Assembly (NCBI GenBank): GCA_030615505.1 | Contig: JAUWZD010000026.1 | Span: 1-48,133, forward strand | Direction of reading: 5' to 3' | Source of the DNA: Spirochaetales bacterium | GTDB lineage: Bacteria > Spirochaetota > Spirochaetia > SZUA-6 > DRHE01 | DNA: 48,133 nt | Shown: positions 1 through 7,140 of the stretch, one piece after another | Position numbering within the stretch: the stretch's first letter is position 1 | Layout of the letters: each line of letters opens with the position of its first letter | Notes under the pieces: generated by a model | What the model was told of the DNA's origin: nothing | Databases searched by the model: none | The model's input: only the letters and a program-made list of their open reading frames with translations | Program-made: the position numbers and the translations under genes

Positions 1-2
1 GA

Positions 3-2273
3 TGGTTTGGCGCTCCTTCCGTACGCTCTATAGTGGATATAGCCACCAGCGTGATAGCCACAGCCTGCCTGGGCCCTGGCGGGGGGCTGCTTCTCAACAT
101 GGTGGACGATGCCCTCTTCACCATGGCCGATGTTGGCGCAGACATTATGAGCTTTGATGAGGGGCTTGTTTCATTCGGTAAGAAAGGCTTAAGCAGTGCG
201 CTTTCGACAGGCATAGGCCAGGCGGGAAGCTGGGTAGGGGATGCAATAGACGCATCCGGCCGGGGATTCAGCGGGGTTATCGGCAAGACCATGTTCAAAG
301 GCGTTGAGCTGGGCGCTACCAACCTCACCACCGGGGCGATCGATGCGATAGAGTACTCCTCGGAAGGGGGCTGGGGGTATAACAAAGATGCATTTGTGGA
401 CAGCCTTGTAGGCCGGCAGGCGTTGGCAGGCTATGCCTCCGGCATGACAGGCACTTTCGTAACTGCGGGGCTGGGTGAGTTTAATTTAAGAGACAGCAAT
501 AACATACAGTTAAGAGACACAGTTTTTAAGACAGATCAAATTAGATCGTTTAACAGTCTCGCAGGAGGAATAGCCTCAAGCGCAGTAGAGTATGCCATGA
601 CAGGAGAAACCACTATGAATGTGCTTAACTTCCGGGATATAGCATCTCTTGTCGGGTTTGAATACAACGACTACAAAGGTAATCCTGCTTCCCACGGACT
701 TATTGAATGGAACATAGGGGGAGATGGTGCTCTGTTTAACCTTGGCAAAGGAGGTACTGATATAAGCGCATCGAATATCGCTTCCAGCATGGTAGGATTG
801 AGTGAGACCTGGAAGATTGGTGGGTTCAAGTTTGGTGGGAAAGAAGGAAGATCCACATTGAGTAGTGTGAATCTGCTTGGATATACAAACTCTGAAGATA
901 ATTTGGAGCTCGCAAGAGAAATATTTGATCGCGAAATCAACATTGAGTATGCAGAAGGGATGAACTCAGAGCATGTACAAAATCCGTTCCGTGGTTTTTA
1001 TGATAATAACAATCCGGATAAAATTGTAATTGCAAAAGAAATGCTTGGCGGTTGCCTTGAAAGGTCTGCGCAACTTGCTTCACTTTTCAGCCATGAAGGA
1101 ACCCACTTGCATGGCGATCGATTGGAAGCTTTAGCATATATGAGTGAAGCAGGTACCTATCTAGATCTTATGAATCAATTTGACATCGGAGAGGCAGCAT
1201 ATCTTTCCCACTTATCTGGAGAAATCATGGAAGCAAAGAATTGGGAAAAGAATATAGGTAATACCGATTATGCGGAGTGGTACAAGACCGATGAATATAT
1301 TGGCATTCGACCGACTGCACCGCTTGATATCGTACGAGACATACCTGGCGTAGGGATCTTATTTCGAGGTATGGATACGGCTTTTGGAATCAATCCCTAT
1401 ACGGATAGAAAATTTCCGGAATCTGCAACGGATGATAGGCGATATGATTTAGAATCGAGGATAGAAGCAGACAGGCTCGGAGCCATTCTAACCCTTGGGA
1501 TAATAACAGCAGGTGCATTGGAATCCGAAGCAACCGGAGGAATGACTTCTACCGAGTTCATATCAAGGATGTTTAATATGAACCCGGCCAATATGCATAC
1601 TATGAATGATGCTATAGGTACAGCGCTAAATATCACCGATGTTACTCAACTGACCCTGGATGCATTGAGCCAGGGAAGGATAAATATTTTAAGAGCAGAA
1701 GGTTTTGATGATTTCAAAGACATGTTGCTCGGCGCAGAGACGTTTCAAGATATTAAGGGATATTCGATTTTAGAGGATGATAAAATTTTAGGATTGCTGG
1801 AAGAAGCGGGAGTGCCTACGGCAGTGAAAAATAAATGGGCAGGAAATCCTGATATGGAAGGTCGAGCTATTAACGAATTGATAAACAATTTCAATTTCGG
1901 GAGCGCATTATATCAAATGGGTGTACGAGATCCGCAAGTAGTACACGATTTGTATTATCAGGGAGTGCCCTATTCGGCAACCGACACGGACGGTACTGTG
2001 TTGTGGTTTAACAGCCCTGGTTTTGCCGAAGCCAATGGATGGCTGACGAGTAATTTTAGGAATAACCGAACATATAAGATATATCAGGAGAAGCTTGAAG
2101 ATATACGGAACTTCAACATCATGAAGCGGGCTCAGAATACCTTTCAAGCTAATGATTACTATGAAAAAAAATTTGGCGCATCGTATCGTGATATGTTCGA
2201 TTACAACCGCCACCACAAACTACATATTTACTTTTGGGATCTGTATAACTCCTATGAGCTGGGCTTCTTTTAA
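3..2273 (+). CDS. C-terminal part of a giant secreted protein with a HEGTH zincin motif (5' partial)
   Basis: The reading frame is open from the left edge, so this is the end of a longer gene; a GTG at 33 is the first possible start but is unlikely to be the real one. The first 170 residues are rich in Gly/Ala/Ser with hydrophobic patches, as in long repetitive surface or tape-measure-like proteins. HEGTH (bases 1092-1106) fits the HExxH zinc-protease consensus and is followed by HGDR and a Tyr/Leu-rich helix. From memory, very large hypothetical proteins of Treponema carry a similar stretch (SHEGTH followed by G-R-E and a D-Y-W region), but I could not check this. Peptidase activity is inference, since no third zinc ligand is certain. 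The next gene, a lipoprotein, starts 14 bases downstream, so the two are probably co-transcribed. Confidence 0.75.
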   Translation, partial: WFGAPSVRSIVDIATSVIATACLGPGGGLLLNMVDDALFTMADVGADIMSFDEGLVSFGKKGLSSALSTGIGQAGSWVGDAIDASGRGFSGVIGKTMFKGVELGATNLTTGAIDAIEYSSEGGWGYNKDAFVDSLVGRQALAGYASGMTGTFVTAGLGEFNLRDSNNIQLRDTVFKTDQIRSFNSLAGGIASSAVEYAMTGETTMNVLNFRDIASLVGFEYNDYKGNPASHGLIEWNIGGDGALFNLGKGGTDISASNIASSMVGLSETWKIGGFKFGGKEGRSTLSSVNLLGYTNSEDNLELAREIFDREINIEYAEGMNSEHVQNPFRGFYDNNNPDKIVIAKEMLGGCLERSAQLASLFSHEGTHLHGDRLEALAYMSEAGTYLDLMNQFDIGEAAYLSHLSGEIMEAKNWEKNIGNTDYAEWYKTDEYIGIRPTAPLDIVRDIPGVGILFRGMDTAFGINPYTDRKFPESATDDRRYDLESRIEADRLGAILTLGIITAGALESEATGGMTSTEFISRMFNMNPANMHTMNDAIGTALNITDVTQLTLDALSQGRINILRAEGFDDFKDMLLGAETFQDIKGYSILEDDKILGLLEEAGVPTAVKNKWAGNPDMEGRAINELINNFNFGSALYQMGVRDPQVVHDLYYQGVPYSATDTDGTVLWFNSPGFAEANGWLTSNFRNNRTYKIYQEKLEDIRNFNIMKRAQNTFQANDYYEKKFGASYRDMFDYNRHHKLHIYFWDLYNSYELGFF

Positions 2274-2287
2274 AATGGCAAGATGAA

Positions 2288-3517
2288 ATGAAGAAGTTTT
2301 TACAAATTTTACCTATATTTGTGGTAATATTGATGCTTTTTTCCTGTTCCCGTAATTATACGAAAACACAAACTCTTGGATTTGTTAAAAAAGACAACAT
2401 AAAAGCGTACCTGGCCCGGTTAGAAAAGGGGTATGCATTTCACAATATGCCCGTGACTGAAAAATCTACTTTAGATGAAATCAGAGAATATATTAACGCA
2501 AGAAAAGATATTTTGTATGGGGATGATGAGAATACATTTCTCTTCGATTCTGCGCTGATTGAGCTATACAGCTCTAACTTTTTAAAAGCTTTCCGAATGT
2601 TGCGTGAGTACATGGAAAAAACAGGAGATACTGCTCGAACTTTTTATCATGTTGGGGAAGTATTGGATTCTCAATTTAAGTATTCAGGCGATAATCCTCT
2701 GGGTCTTGCTGCCTTGGCAACCAGAAAGACTTTCCCACTTCCTTTAGATAACGATCAACATATAACAATTATTGCTTTCAATGATCTTTACCCATACAAG
2801 CAGATGGCGCCATATTTAACGGATGAAATACTCGATCGGAAGGAATTGATTTATGATCTACGTGAAGATATAAAAATCACCCAAGACTATAAATTAACCC
2901 GAGAGAGTTTAGAAGCTATGTACAAGACCCATACTTTACTGGAAGAAGATATCCAGGAACTTATTAAAGACACCCCTTCGCTGGATACCATTACGATAGA
3001 TTACCTGATCGCTTTCTATATTCATCCCTATCACCAGGATTTTAAACGCGCTGCCGAATATGCAGATATGCGAAATCATAAAGAATGGCAGAAACCACGT
3101 CCTGAACATCGAATTACCAATCTGATGCGCGCCTATTTAGGGGTTGATCGATACGAGGAAGTCCTTGATCTATATATGTATCATATTGATGCTTTCCGCG
3201 AACCCGCGATCTCCGATAAAAATGTTAACCTGTTAGTCAGCGCTGCCTATGCCGGGCTTGGAGATTTAGATAAATCATTGGAATACCTGGAAAAAGATTT
3301 TGCAATCACGGAGATCTATTACCCAGAGATTATGAGAAATATCACCTCGATCGAAGATTTCCCCACAAAGGGTGATATGCTTTATACGCTATATGAGTTG
3401 GTCTTTGTTTTTGAGGAGTTTGATGCATTTGAAAAAGCCGGCTGGTTTAGTGAAATGGAAGAAGTGATAGAGAGAAATATTGCACGGTTTAAACACCTTG
3501 AAATATTTAATCGATAA
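2288..3517 (+). CDS. TPR-like lipoprotein of unknown function
   Basis: The protein has 409 residues. The N-terminus is a classic lipoprotein signal: two Lys, a hydrophobic stretch and the lipobox LFSC with the acylated Cys at residue 20. The mature part is alpha-helical and charged. Its second half has spaced helix pairs (YLGVDRYEEVLDLY, AYAGLGDLDKSLEYLEKDF) that look like tetratricopeptide repeats, a protein-binding fold. It sits 14 bases after the giant HEGTH protein and before a membrane protein on the same strand, so it may be an envelope partner or a protective protein for that large product; this is inference. I do not recognise a named family. The coding reading is firm because of length, signal and codon pattern. 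Confidence 0.85.
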   Translation: MKKFLQILPIFVVILMLFSCSRNYTKTQTLGFVKKDNIKAYLARLEKGYAFHNMPVTEKSTLDEIREYINARKDILYGDDENTFLFDSALIELYSSNFLKAFRMLREYMEKTGDTARTFYHVGEVLDSQFKYSGDNPLGLAALATRKTFPLPLDNDQHITIIAFNDLYPYKQMAPYLTDEILDRKELIYDLREDIKITQDYKLTRESLEAMYKTHTLLEEDIQELIKDTPSLDTITIDYLIAFYIHPYHQDFKRAAEYADMRNHKEWQKPRPEHRITNLMRAYLGVDRYEEVLDLYMYHIDAFREPAISDKNVNLLVSAAYAGLGDLDKSLEYLEKDFAITEIYYPEIMRNITSIEDFPTKGDMLYTLYELVFVFEEFDAFEKAGWFSEMEEVIERNIARFKHLEIFNR

Positions 3518-3581
3518 TCTATAGTTTGAGAAATGGCTGATGGAGAAATGCTGATATTTTTTAACGAAGGGAGCATATTCA

Positions 3582-4607
3582 GTGTCTAAGGATAGTAGCT
3601 CAGAAGGCAATCAGTTGGCTCGGTTCGACGTTTCTCTAGTAATTGTGGGATCAGCTGTTGCTCTTGGCACGGCTTTCTACCTAATGGCAATCATGGTCGT
3701 CATTTCAACTCCATTCTCTGATATTTATGCTGCGATGATCGACCATGCCTCGCAGTATTACCACCCGCTTGGTAAAACAAAGATGGTTTTTTCCATCGTG
3801 GGTATCGTTTTTCTATTCTTAATGTGCTCACTGACATCTGTACTCTTCATTCGGAAGAAACGCACCTTCCCAATTACGCTAACCATTCTGCTCGTACTAA
3901 ACCTGGCGTACTGGATAGCTATTTACTATCTAACTGTTATAGTCCCTGGTTACGATGAGCAGAAGATCACCTATCTTATAATTATATGCACGCTAGTTTC
4001 CATCGTACTGATACCCTACCTGTTTTTGTATCCACGTGTGAAGCGAGTATTTATATACAAGATTTCAGAGAGAACGCCACGAGGTGGATCCAGGTTTTTG
4101 AATCAGCCACTCCAACCCGGGCTACCCCGGCTGAGTCGAGGCTACTACTTCGCTGGATTGTTCTTTTTTCTTGAACTCGCAGATGGAGTTTTCGACTTGA
4201 CACCTCCCAAGAGTCATTGGCCGGCGTTATTTTTATTACTGGGTTGGCTCTACTGGCGTATATGTGTGTACAAACTGCATCAATACATCTACTTTCGTGA
4301 TGATTCGATAACTTCAATCACTCCGGGTCAAGCATTAGGCTACAGCTTCATCCCGCTTTATAATATATATTGGTTGTTCAAGTGGTCCAACAGCATCATC
4401 GACGGCATCAACAGAAAAAATCCTCCGGAGAAACTCGTTAAATCATCAATTGCAATCGCCATATTGCTAAACGGCCTAATAGTAACCCGAATCGATCCTG
4501 CTCTGTCACTATTCCTAATTTTTCTAATAGGCAACTACTTCGTACACTGGGTAAATTACTATTTCGTGTCCTTAGTAGTGGATAAGCCAGTAGGGATGAA
4601 AAAATAG
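3582..4607 (+). CDS. Multi-spanning membrane protein, unknown function
   Basis: The protein has 341 residues with a GTG start. A purine-rich GAAGGGAG lies about nine bases upstream and decides the start. About eight hydrophobic segments are visible: four in the first 150 residues, then a positively charged cytoplasmic stretch (residues 150-185), then a four-helix C-terminal half. The C-terminal half contains the pattern PGQALGYSFIPLYNIYW and a basic linker, which resembles small DUF4234/DUF4328-type membrane domains; this resemblance is from memory. It follows the lipoprotein gene with a 64-base gap on the same strand. Nothing in the sequence reveals substrate or partner. It marks the end of the left gene cluster, because the next 1.2 kb has no credible gene. 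Confidence 0.75.
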   Translation: MSKDSSSEGNQLARFDVSLVIVGSAVALGTAFYLMAIMVVISTPFSDIYAAMIDHASQYYHPLGKTKMVFSIVGIVFLFLMCSLTSVLFIRKKRTFPITLTILLVLNLAYWIAIYYLTVIVPGYDEQKITYLIIICTLVSIVLIPYLFLYPRVKRVFIYKISERTPRGGSRFLNQPLQPGLPRLSRGYYFAGLFFFLELADGVFDLTPPKSHWPALFLLLGWLYWRICVYKLHQYIYFRDDSITSITPGQALGYSFIPLYNIYWLFKWSNSIIDGINRKNPPEKLVKSSIAIAILLNGLIVTRIDPALSLFLIFLIGNYFVHWVNYYFVSLVVDKPVGMKK

Positions 4608-4706
4608 ATCCGACGTGGATCGGCCAGTTAAATTTTAAATCAACACTGGTCTTAAGTTCTCCATCCACAAAATTAAAGATGATGCGTTGAAATAAACTCA
4701 TTCAAC

Positions 4707-4725
4707 AGCACGGCGGATAATTCTG
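4707..4725 (+). repeat. 19-base direct repeat, copy 1
   Basis: AGCACGGCGGATAATTCTG matches 5684-5702 at 17 of 19 positions, in the same orientation, 977 bases away. The pair brackets the gene-less region, as the ends of an inserted segment or two recombination sites would. Confidence 0.5.
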
Positions 4726-5278
4726 GATAAGCAAAATCCACTTCAGCTCAATTGCTTCCCGGTCTGCCACCCCTTTACTACTTATTCCGCACCCAATAAT
4801 ATTACTACTTCTCTGATCGGGCGTGGACTTCGCCTATCCACCATGCCGGAGCAAAGCGCATACCTTTTTTATTTCTGCCTAACCGTCACCACCGCTCCGG
4901 GGTTGACTGAAGACTGTCTCCTTCACCTCCTTCCCGGCGGCAGTCCGGTCGCTGACCTCCTGCCTTAAGGCCTCTTCAGGAGTGAAGTTCCCACTGCTCA
5001 CTGTGAGATACGCCCTCCGCTCGATCGGAAAGCTGGAGTATTTCTACCTACCCTTTTTACTGCCGGCTTTTGCTTTTAACGTACGGAGACCTTGTTGCTC
5101 GCCCTGATCCGGGACAGAGAGCCCTGCTTTACCGGTAAAGTTTGGGAAACCGGCTCAGTGTTGCCTGTAATTCGACCTACACGAGGGACATTAGCCTCGC
5201 CCGGGTATGGCTACATTCTAAGAAAGTCCTTCTGGGGCGGGGCTTTACATCCGGCACATCCTGTTACTGTGCATCTTT

Positions 5279-5414
5279 GGGACAGCACCCCCTTAATGAC
5301 TCTTACCCGGGAGCGACGACGGCTTTGTCAAGGCCGAGCACAGCGAGCCTGAAAGGGAAGCCTTGACAAAGCCGGAGTGCGCCCTACAATTCCCAAAAAG
5401 AAGGGTGCTGTCCC
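5279..5414. repeat. Nested long inverted repeat
   Basis: The outer arms GGGACAGCACCC (5279-5290) and GGGTGCTGTCCC (5403-5414) are perfect complements. The inner arms CGGCTTTGTCAAGGC (5320-5334) and GCCTTGACAAAGCCG (5360-5374) form a perfect 15-bp stem around a 25-base loop rich in CGAGC/GCGAG. A partly matched stretch lies between the two stems. As RNA this would fold into a long hairpin of about 136 bases. No run of T follows, so it is not a simple terminator. It could be a REP-like or miniature element, or a structured RNA. Confidence 0.7.
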
Positions 5415-5683
5415 CTGAGACAGGTGAGTGATCAGTTCGGGAGCCCGATGCTGCCGGCAAAAGAGCTAAAGAATATTGCACCAGCGGCTCGGAAACAAAG
5501 ATTTACACTTACCGGAGCTCACGGAGTAAAATAAACTCTTTCCCCTTCCAGGCAACGCAGTTTGAAATACCCGACTTCTGTTACGAAACGAAGCTATTCC
5601 AGCCGGCACGACCCACAGAGCAGCGGAGGGCAGCCCGACGCTGCCAGACCGGAACGTATCAGCCCTTACTCTAACTTTACCTG

Positions 5684-5702
5684 AGCACGGCGGCTAATAC
5701 TG
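5684..5702 (+). repeat. 19-base direct repeat, copy 2
   Basis: AGCACGGCGGCTAATACTG is the partner of 4707-4725, differing at two positions. Confidence 0.5.
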
Positions 5703-5837
5703 ATGGGGGGATTAGCGAAGTCTATGACTGGATGCGAATAAAAAAAGCTGCAGATCTTTTCATGAATCGAAGTTGCTTCTAAACCAATATTCAGTTACAG
5801 GAGCACGACTCATGTCTCAGAGTTGAGAAAGTATTCG

Positions 5838-6101
5838 TTATTTTTTATAAGCATCTTTTCGGTGTCGTACTCAGACAACCTCAACAATACGTTCGGAATC
5901 AGACACGTTGTAAAGAATGCGATATGGTCCGACTCTTAGACGATAAGCATATTCTGTTGCCGATAGTTTCCGGATATCCGCCGGATAGGGATTTTTCTCG
6001 CGTTCCTCAACGGTTTAAAGGATTTGAGGAATATATGTTTTGTGGATGCTCCGAAGCTCTTTTTGAGCAGATCGTTTCCATCGGAGCTTATATGAGGCCA
6101 T
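5838..6101 (-). pseudogene. RelE/ParE-family toxin with two in-frame stop codons
   Basis: Read from ATG at 6101, one frame of 88 codons gives a recognisable RelE/ParE-superfamily toxin: start MASYKLRWKRSAQKELR, middle KNPYPADIRKL, then YRLRVGPYRILYNV, SDSERIVEVV and the C-terminal VRHRKDAYKK. Codon 29 is TAA (6015-6017) and codon 77 is TGA (5871-5873), where the family usually has a sense codon, often Arg at the second. There is no frameshift. The ATG overlaps the end of the upstream antitoxin by 14 bases, a classic toxin-antitoxin arrangement. The protein is therefore almost certainly not made in full, and the toxin looks dead by point mutation while its frame is otherwise intact. Sequencing error at both sites is unlikely but possible. 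Confidence 0.8.
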
Positions 6102-6285
6102 CAAGCTTCAATTCCGCAATAAGTTCCTCATGGGAGATGGTAGGTTCGTCTCTTCGATCAACGACAGCAGCCAAATCGACCATATCTTCAAGGAGTTCTT
6201 CGAAGGTTCCTATTGGCAAGATAACTGCGGTTTTGTCACCTTGCTCATTGGTTATATATTGAGGGTGAAGCTGTTGTAAATCCAT
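6088..6285 (-). CDS. Type II antitoxin, Phd/RelB-like
   Basis: The protein has 65 residues. The N-terminal part (PQYITNEQGDKTAVILPIGTFEELLEDM) is the beta-strand/helix dimer motif of Phd/YefM/RelB-type antitoxins, and the acidic C-terminal tail (ISHEELIAELKLDGLI) is the part that normally wraps the toxin. A strong AGGAGGAG lies eight bases before the ATG. The gene overlaps the disabled RelE/ParE toxin frame downstream. Antitoxins of this type bind their own promoter. Because the toxin frame is broken, the antitoxin is now either an orphan or acts on a related toxin elsewhere; this is inference. Confidence 0.85.
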   Translation of the reverse strand: MDLQQLHPQYITNEQGDKTAVILPIGTFEELLEDMVDLAAVVDRRDEPTISHEELIAELKLDGLI

Positions 6286-6301
6286 GTAATTCTCCTCCTA
6301 T

Positions 6302-6353
6302 AGGATACATTAAGCCGTAAGAAAAGGCAAACACCATTCAGGTAACTGAATGG
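6302..6353 (-). promoter_or_regulatory. Promoter and palindrome before the antitoxin gene
   Basis: On the minus strand, TTGCCT (6325-6330) and TATCCT (6302-6307) are spaced by 17 bases and preceded by TG before the -10 box. An 8-bp palindrome, CCATTCAG/CTGAATGG with a 4-base loop (6334-6353), lies just upstream. It could be an antitoxin operator or the end hairpin of the remnant gene at 6370-6604. Confidence 0.4.
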
Positions 6354-6369
6354 GCCCACGTTAAAAGAT

Positions 6370-6604
6370 TTATTTATTTTGGACATTCTGCAATGACAAA
6401 TCCAATGTTTTCAAAATAGCTTTTTGCTGAGAAGGGGGTGATTTTTTAATTTTCTTAACGCGTTTCAAAATTCTTAGACTTGGAGAACTAGAGCACACAT
6501 AGACCCGGTTTTCAGCCTTTTCAATAGTCTATTTAAGTCTCAATGGTGTAAAAAGAACGTTTAAGCTCATCAATTACTTCGGATAAAACATCAAATTTTA
6601 ACAT
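6370..6604 (-). pseudogene. Frameshifted remnant of a small XRE-like or antitoxin-like gene
   Basis: An ATG at 6604 with AAGGAG eleven bases upstream opens a 23-codon frame (MLKFDVLSEVIDELKRSF, then YTIET) that stops at 6533. One frame over, the reading continues as TIEKAENRVYVC, then LRILKRVKKIKK, SPPSQQKAILKTLDLSLQN and a stop at 6370. The second part resembles the C-terminal helix pair of small XRE-type regulators (basic helix, then PP-x-x-x-K-A-I-L-K-x-L-D). The good ribosome site and the coding look on both sides of the break support an inactivated gene of about 78 codons. Family assignment is tentative. Confidence 0.4.
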
Positions 6605-6678
6605 CCGGTATGCCGCTCCTTCTGGTATTTAGGTGTTGAATAAGGAATGAAGTCATGCGATTCTATTTAGGAGAGCCA

Positions 6679-7062
6679 ATGCAGAGAGTAACGGCCGCTG
6701 TGCTCAGGCACAATGGCAGGATACTAATAGCTAAACGCAGACAGGGCAAACATATGGGCCCTAAATGGGAATTTCCCGGAGGTAAAATAGACCCCGGGGA
6801 AAGTCCGGAGGAATGTCTTAAGCGTGAGCTGGCCGAGGAATTTTCAATTGAAGCCAGAATCGCCGGCTTTATCTGCTCTGTGACCCATGAGAGCAAAGAT
6901 ATACAGCTTGAGATATTCGCCTACCATGTCGAGCATGTATCCGGTGATTTCAAACTGCACGAACATGATGAAATAAGATGGGTCTTGCCTGGAGAATTAG
7001 AATCTTACGATTTGGTCGATTCTGACCGAAGCCTGATACGTAAAATCTTCAACAGAGAATAG
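6679..7062 (+). CDS. Nudix hydrolase, MutT-like
   Basis: The protein has 127 residues from ATG 6679, which has AGGAG seven bases upstream; an earlier ATG at 6655 is in frame but lacks such a site and would add eight residues. The Nudix box (GGKIDPGESPEECLKRELAEE) matches G-x5-E-x7-R-E-U-x-E-E at residues about 38-58; the usual following Gly is Ser here (EEFSI). The opening QRVTAAVLRHNGRILIAKR and the spacing fit MutT-type 8-oxo-dGTP or (d)CTP pyrophosphatases, which clean oxidised nucleotides; the substrate is not readable from sequence. It sits just before a DNA polymerase gene, a sensible context for nucleotide-pool sanitation. Confidence 0.88.
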   Translation: MQRVTAAVLRHNGRILIAKRRQGKHMGPKWEFPGGKIDPGESPEECLKRELAEEFSIEARIAGFICSVTHESKDIQLEIFAYHVEHVSGDFKLHEHDEIRWVLPGELESYDLVDSDRSLIRKIFNRE

Positions 7063-7140
7063 TCTAAAAAAAAATTACCGCTTTCCCGCAGAACAGGATT
7101 GACTTTTCCGATATCAAATACTAAACTTTTGTTAAGTATT

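Larger units (their letters stand above)
4608..5837. other. 1.2-kb region without credible genes, rich in inverted repeats
   Basis: No frame here has the codon pattern, start signals or motifs of a real gene; the short open frames at 5092-5481 overlap large palindromes and read as low-complexity Arg/Pro/Ser strings. The composition is GC-richer and more structured than the neighbouring genes. It holds a nested inverted repeat (5279-5414), two copies of a 19-base motif near its ends (4707-4725 and 5684-5702), and two related short strings (around 5441-5454 and 5631-5644) of the form AGCCCGAYGCTGCC. This could be a decayed mobile element, a cassette-like insert, or a structured RNA; the sequence alone does not decide. 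Confidence 0.5.

Noticed and set aside
4608..5500. Short plus- and minus-strand open frames (5092-5352, 5142-5366, 5293-5481, 4438-4701)
   Set aside because: They overlap palindromes or a real gene, have no ribosome sites, and read as low-complexity strings.
4877..5700. Integron attC sites
   Set aside because: Core-like strings such as GCCTAAC and ATTCAAC occur, but no matching GTTRRRY partner at attC spacing was found, and there is no integron integrase.
5924..6262. 112-residue plus-strand frame
   Set aside because: It is the complement of the toxin-antitoxin pair, which has clear family motifs, overlap and ribosome site.
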